A DNA stretch of 64,000 bases, taken from Macrostomum hystrix (taxonomy: Eukaryota > Platyhelminthes > Macrostomidae). The translations under genes were made by a program, and so were the position numbers. A model generated the notes under the pieces. It ran no database searches. It was not told where the DNA came from and worked only from the letters and a program-made list of their open reading frames with translations. Below, one piece after another: positions 59,361 through 64,000 of this stretch. How positions within the stretch are numbered: the stretch's first letter is position 1; each line of letters starts with the position of its first letter. Where the stretch lies: contig CATNEN010000015.1 of the NCBI GenBank assembly GCA_950097015.1, forward strand, positions 851,501 through 915,500. Direction: 5' to 3'.

Positions 59361-59753
59361 AAGCGCTTAAATACACACGTTAACTTTTGATTTTTTTATT
59401 TCAAAGTTACTTTTCACTAAATTAAAATCTCAATTTCGTTACATTATTTCAAAAACAGTTGGGCTAATTGACACTTAAGCAAAATGCAAGTATAAATCAC
59501 TGCTCTTTGCAGACGAAGGTTCTAGGCTAGGATATTTCTTAGAAATTTTACAAACTGGGCAAGCCTTGCTGGAATTGTGCCAAATTCATTTATTATCCAA
59601 GATTTTTATTTGTAGGTGTGCCAGGTGTGTCAATTATGACAGATTTGTGATATTCGCAGGGCCACGTCCATTTCCGGTCCAAAATTTTAGCTGTTATATT
59701 GCTGAAACACTTTCCAGCATACATTGTAAGACTTTCTGTGAAATCGCGAGGAA
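59361..59753. other. Spacer between the duplication and argininosuccinate lyase
   Basis: This is 393 bp of AT-rich DNA with no recognised feature. It must carry the promoter or 5' leader of the ASL gene if the start at 59754 is right. Confidence 0.5.
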
Positions 59754-62700
59754 ATGTCCTCTGATAAGGCGCCTGACACTGCTGCTGCTGCTAAGGTGAG
59801 ATGAACTTTTTAATGAGTTTGCTCATCCCTCTGACCCTTTCCTGCTGCACTGTTTTTTAAACGCTACTGTTTGATTCCTCCTATCCACCAGTTCCTGATC
59901 AACCGCCAACCCCTTATCGACCGCCAACCCCTTATCGACCGCCAACCCCTTATCGACCGCCAACAACCCCTTATCGACCGCCAGCCCCTTATCGACCGCC
60001 AACAACCCCTTATCGACCGCCGAACCCTTATGGGCCGCCAAAAACCCCTTATCGACCGCTAAACAACCCCTTATCGACCGCCGCCACCTCAAGCCGGTCT
60101 CTGAGGCCAAGCTGTGGGGCGGCCGCTTCACCGGCGGGCTGGATCCCCTGATGCAGGCCTTCAACGACTCGCTGGCCTTCGACAAGCGCATGTGGCGGCA
60201 GGACCTTCGCGGCAGCCGGGCCTACGCCACCGCCCTGGCCGGGGTCGGCATCCTGACACAGGACGAGGCCAAGGAGCTGCACCGCGGACTCGACCTTGTG
60301 GCGGCCGAGTGGGAATCTGGGAGCTTCTCCGCGGCGCCTTCCGACGAGGACATTCACACCGCCAACGAGCGCCGCCTCAAAGAGCTGGTGGGGCCGCCCG
60401 CTGCTAAGCTGCACACCGGGCGGAGTCGCAATGACCAGGTGAGTTTCGATAAAGGTCATTGACCCCCCGCTTGTGAGTCTCTTGACGGGGACGCAAAAGG
60501 TAGGGTCGAGTGACCCCCCAAACCTTTTTGAGAGGTCCAGTGTTTAATAAAATAATAAGTAACTAATGACACTTGACCCAAGCGGAGTTATCGGCTGGAC
60601 CATTTGCGCTGCCCACAGCACAGATGCAGCTATTGCGAGGTGCATCTGAAGGCTGAGTACGGCTGCTCACCTCAATTAACACCCTTTGTAATTTGCTAAA
60701 TTTGCCAACACTTTTTGTTCCGGGTGAGTCGGGAATCGAACCACCGACCTTCAAGTCGCGTGCAGATGCTCTAACCACATGGCTACAGACACGATTGTTG
60801 CTTAATTTTAGCCAGCTGTAGAAATGACTTAACAGCTGGTTGAAATCTAGCCAAACACAGCTGAGGTAGGTGGTGTGGGTGTGGCGACCCACCCAGTCCG
60901 CGGACTGGACAGCTGTGCCACTGGCCATCCATCTGGCCCACCGAGGCTTGGTGCTAGTTTTCTTCTAGGATGATTTAAACTATGCAGTGCGCCAACAATG
61001 TGAGCACAGTTTGAGCACTGTCGCTAGTGCAGGTGATATTTCCGAGTAACAGTAATCTGTGCAGAGCGCAGGCAGACAGCATTGCTGATGCGCAGTGGAG
61101 CAGTTCTCAGATGATTCTCAATATCTCAGAATCGCTGAAGTTTAAATCCCAGTCACGCTTTGCATGATTTTCCTCTCGGCTGTGAGACTCGAGGGTTCGC
61201 AGCGCCAGTAGCTTAATCTGATTTGTAATAATTCAGCCAGCAACAGGCATTCCTACTTCAGCGCATTGTCCCGCCTTCGTCTGGTGAAATGCCGCCATTC
61301 GGTCTCTGACAGGCGAGACTGCAGTAAACCGTCACGCAGATTTCACGGTAGCGAGCGTCTGACAATCCAACGAAAATTATCTGAAATTGAGGGGCTCGAA
61401 AACAATGACGCAAAAATTCAATTCCTCGGCGCTTATGTTTAACTTGCGAAAGCGAAATTCTCTTTGATGTTCGTCGGCGTTGAGACTCTAGTCGGTGCTT
61501 TCATCTCCATGGAAATTTGTCAATAAGGAAGGCTACAAATTCACTCGCCTTACCTGGGAGTGTTTGCGTATCAGCGAATGCGAAAGCGATACATCGCAAT
61601 GACTCGTCCTCACTGCGGCTTCTGCTCAGCTGCTGTAGTGGCACTGCTGTGCTCGGTGCCCGCAGCTCTTGGACGAAATTTGCTGGCCAAAAACCTCGGT
61701 TGCTATGCGGATAGCGGAAATTATCAGAGGGACATCGCTGGCCTGAAAGACTTCGGCATATCCAGGATTGAAAGCACAAATGTAAATACTTTCGCTCTAG
61801 CCGACCCTGGTGGAACAGTCAAATCTGTGCTGGTTTTCTCGAGTCTAATGACGCAAGAGCTGTGCTTCAGCATCTGCGGTCTGGGCAGCTACCCGATCGC
61901 TGGCGTACAAGCCTTTTATTGGTGCAGCTGTGGCAGCACCTTCGGCTCCTATGGATCTGCTCCGGAATCCCAGTGCTCCCAGAACTGCGGCGGCAACCCG
62001 TCCCAGAACTGCGGCGGAGAATATCGAAATCGTGTCTTCAGGCTGACCTACCCGAACAGTGAGCGGTTGCCCGAAACACCCCACTGATTGCTTATGGTTC
62101 TCAGTTCGATTGCTCAGGGAAAGTGCAAGGTGCTCTTTCACAACGAGACGCACTTGCAAATGTCTCTTATTCGACTATAAGCATAAGTACAATTACTAAG
62201 AGTTAGGATCTGTCATAGGTTCAGCCGATACTCAAATTCTCCCATCACCAGAGAATCAGTTCGTCACTGGCAACCGCAGCCAGGTTGTCATGAGCAAACC
62301 AGGTGCTCCAATTTTCTGGACTGTCAAAGCACGTGGATATATCGAGTGCGCCTACCAGTGCGATGCCGGCTGCGAGGCGGTGATCTTCAACAGTGAGCAG
62401 GGCCTGTGCCACCTTATTGAGCACGCCGTGGTGCCGGCTGCGGTGAGCAGTCCTAGCAGCGGCGAGTTCCTTGTCCGTGGCTGAGCTTGAAGCCCAATTC
62501 TGAATAGACTTGAGTGAACCGGAGATACGAGAACTCTCACTTGTTGATAAAGAACATACGCGATACGCATTGAAAGCAGCGTCACTGAAAGTCATGGGTT
62601 GAATAAGCAATAAAACATAGCACGGAACATATCTAACTGTTTGTTAGATGTGTTTAAAATTTGCCTTCGGGACCCTATGTAATCGAATTAAAGGGCCGAT

Positions 62701-64000
62701 GCTGTTCAATCTAAGTCCGTCTCTTGAACTAGTCATTCGATGTCTGACAATGGTCTCATGCCGAAGTGATGTTTAAATTAATAGAGGAAACTGCAGGACT
62801 GAGCGAAGGGAACTGCAGGACTGAGCGGAGGGACCTGCAGGACTGAGCGGAGGGAACTGCAGGACTGAGGGAGGGAACTGCTGGACTGAGCGGAGGGACC
62901 TGCAGGACTGAGCGGAGGGAACTGCAGGACTGAGTGGAGGGAACTGCAGGACTGAGGGAGGGACCTGCTGGACTGAGCGGAGGGACCTGCAGGACTGAGG
63001 GAGGGAACTGCTGGACTGAGCGGAGGGACCTGCAGGACTGAGCGGAGGGACCTGCAGGACTGAGCGGAGGGAACTGCAGGACTGAGTGGAGGGAACTGCA
63101 GGACTGAGGGAGAGAACTGCTGGACTGAGCGGAGGGACCTGCAGGACTGAGCGGAGGGAACTTGGCCCTGTTAGGCCTGATTTGCGGAAGCTATTGGCTG
63201 CTTAAGCTTGTCCATGGACTGGACCAACCCCCGTTTACCGCAGCTAATGCTGGTACACATTTAACAGCTGGGTGAACTGAAGCGATGCACAGAGCAATGC
63301 ATTGTTCCAATAGATTCAGGAGTCGAACCCCCGACCTTTAAGTCGCGAGTCCGACGCTCTCACCACTAACCTACAATCCCCTGGTGGTGGGTGCATGGGT
63401 CGAATGACCCGAAAATTGAGTAAGATCAAACAAGCGTGACCCTTCTCGTTTCTGATTTTGTCTGGAAAGGTGGCCACGGACATCCGCCTCTGGCTAATGG
63501 ACTATCTGTCCGACCAGCTGCTGCCGCAGTTGCGCCACCTCATCGACACCCTGGTCAGCCGGGCCGAGGCCGAGACCCACGTGCTCATGCCCGGCTATAC
63601 TCACCTGCAGCGGGCTCAGCCGGTGCGCTGGTCTCACTGGCTGCTGAGCTACGCCTCCATGCTGCGCCGGGACTGCCAGCGACTGACCGACTGCCGGGCC
63701 CGCACCGCTGTGTGTCCGCTGGGCAGCGGCGCCCTGGCCGGCAACCCGTTCGGTGTGGACAGGACTGGCCTGGCAGGTGAGCTGGGCCGGCTTCCGTTGG
63801 GATATTTGGTTGGTCTGTGTCATCCTGGGATCGTGAAGCAGTGGCATCTGTCCATAATCCCCTCTCACTCCTTCCAGACGCTCTTGGCTTCACCAGTGGT
63901 GTCACGTGGAACAGTCTGGACGCCGTGGCTGACCGCGACTTCGCCTCCGAGTTCGAGTTCGGTGCGGCCATGCTAGGCAACCACCTGAGCCGCCTGGCTG
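59754..64000 (+). CDS. ASL: Argininosuccinate lyase (5' part; continues past the window)
   Basis: Exons 59754-59795, 60094-60438, 63470-63776 and 63878 to beyond 64000 join in phases 0, 0 and 1. ASL splits argininosuccinate into arginine and fumarate in the cytosol (urea cycle, arginine synthesis). Exon 1 encodes [14 protein letters not shown]. Exon 2 opens with [12 protein letters not shown], the typical ASL N-terminus, and contains [15 protein letters not shown] and [11 protein letters not shown]. Exon 3 has [17 protein letters not shown], whose His is the conserved catalytic residue of the fumarase/ASL superfamily, and [15 protein letters not shown]. Exon 4 has [15 protein letters not shown]. 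The Ser-containing signature loop lies beyond the window. The start was chosen because the short exon fits in phase, has a consensus donor and gives the usual short leader before KLWGGRF. The 3031-bp second intron contains another gene. Confidence 0.95.
59895..60085. repeat. Minisatellite of 17-20 bp in ASL intron 1
   Basis: The unit is 'ccccttatcgaccgccaa' with length variants. It runs to within 10 bp of the acceptor at 60093 and provides its pyrimidine-poor context. The frame is open in register with exon 2 from about 59899, but it has no Met. Confidence 0.93.
60439..61500. other. ASL intron 2, 5' part
   Basis: This is unique intronic sequence with SINE remnants at 60590-60915, ending in the presumed promoter region of the nested WSC-PAN gene. 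No further coding segment was found. Confidence 0.55.
60590..60915 (-). mobile_element. Diverged, rearranged tRNA-derived SINE
   Basis: A minus-strand tRNA-like head (60745-60788, 'aatcgaaccaccgacc' and 'ctctaaccacatggcta') and a 3' body segment (60590-60660) match the SINE at 13122. A second body piece in the opposite sense lies at about 60830-60915 (ggtgggtgtg-like and 'cagtccgcggactgg'). The arrangement suggests a nested or rearranged insertion. Confidence 0.65.
61578..62484 (+). CDS. Secreted WSC-PAN domain protein nested in ASL intron 2
   Basis: Exons 61578-62058 and 62225-62484 join in phase 1 (donor A-gtgagc, acceptor gttcag) to give 246 residues. Residues 1-33 form a signal peptide with the core [16 protein letters not shown]; the Met at 61599 (MTRPHCGF) is an alternative start. 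Residues about 40-155 match a WSC carbohydrate-binding domain: [52 protein letters not shown] and YRNRVFRL. Exon 2 has a PAN-like module: [20 protein letters not shown] and [11 protein letters not shown] and PAN modules bind glycans or proteins outside the cell, so a secreted or lectin-like role is inferred. It lies on the same strand as the host gene. AATAAA follows at 62609-62614. Confidence 0.82.
62609..62614 (+). promoter_or_regulatory. Poly(A) signal AATAAA of the WSC-PAN gene
   Basis: This canonical hexamer lies 125 bp after the TGA of the nested gene. It also lies inside the ASL intron, so it must be suppressed in the ASL pre-mRNA. Confidence 0.55.
62780..63165. repeat. 22-bp minisatellite in ASL intron 2
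   Basis: The unit is 'gcaggactgagcggagggaa' plus ct, with alternating 'gacct', 'aactg' and shortened 'gagggagg' variants arranged in partly repeated blocks. Confidence 0.95.
63185..63385 (-). mobile_element. tRNA-derived SINE, minus strand, partial
   Basis: Reverse-complement match to the SINE at 13122: 'gtccatggactgg', 'cagctaatgctggtac', 'ttaacagctgggtgaactga' and the tRNA-like head 'gtcgaacccccgaccttt' with 'caccactaacctaca'. It is inserted in ASL intron 2, directly after the 22-bp array. Confidence 0.8.

Overview
This is eukaryotic, animal-type DNA. All recognisable proteins are split by GT-AG introns whose phases can be matched exon by exon. The proteins include a dynein-2 intermediate chain (WDR34), a Prp40 splicing factor, an OTULIN-family membrane protein, a RING protein of the RBR type and argininosuccinate lyase. 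Coding exons are GC-rich at third positions, while intergenic DNA is AT-rich and crowded with tandem repeats and tRNA-derived SINEs. A repeat-rich lophotrochozoan or flatworm genome (Macrostomum-like) is my best guess. That is inference; no species-specific sequence was recognised.

Layout. 1-10572 is one giant 23-bp satellite with higher-order structure, followed by an 18-bp array to 11376. A small secreted PAN/apple-like protein lies on the minus strand at 11488-11844. 11860-16050 is AT-rich and non-coding, with a full-length SINE at about 13122. All other genes are on the plus strand: WDR34/DYNC2I2 (16072-20236), PRPF40 (20869-24303), a long unique stretch without convincing genes (24304-33172), an OTULIN-like transmembrane gene (33182-39951), a 2.7-kb 30-bp satellite (40235-42970), a conserved HEAT-repeat gene (45416-49075, first exon not found), a gene ending in an RBR-type RING1 domain (50239-55433), an apparently perfect 2495-bp tandem duplication that creates a broken second copy of that gene's 3' end (56866-59360), and the 5' part of argininosuccinate lyase (59754 to beyond the window). 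A secreted WSC-PAN gene is nested in the second ASL intron.

Two patterns stand out. First, almost every intron longer than 200 bp (17 of 18 by my exon models) holds its own private minisatellite, unrelated to those in other introns and often running from just after the donor to just before the acceptor. The four introns of 170 bp or less have none. Second, the OTULIN-like protein keeps the fold landmarks and the probable active-site cysteine, but has lost the His and Asn of the catalytic C-terminal motif and carries two N-terminal membrane segments. It therefore looks like an independently degenerated or OTULINL-type pseudo-deubiquitinase.

The genes are unrelated housekeeping and signalling genes (cilium, spliceosome, ubiquitin, urea cycle) and form no operon-like unit. 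All exon models are hand-built from reading frame, splice consensus and phase, without transcript support.
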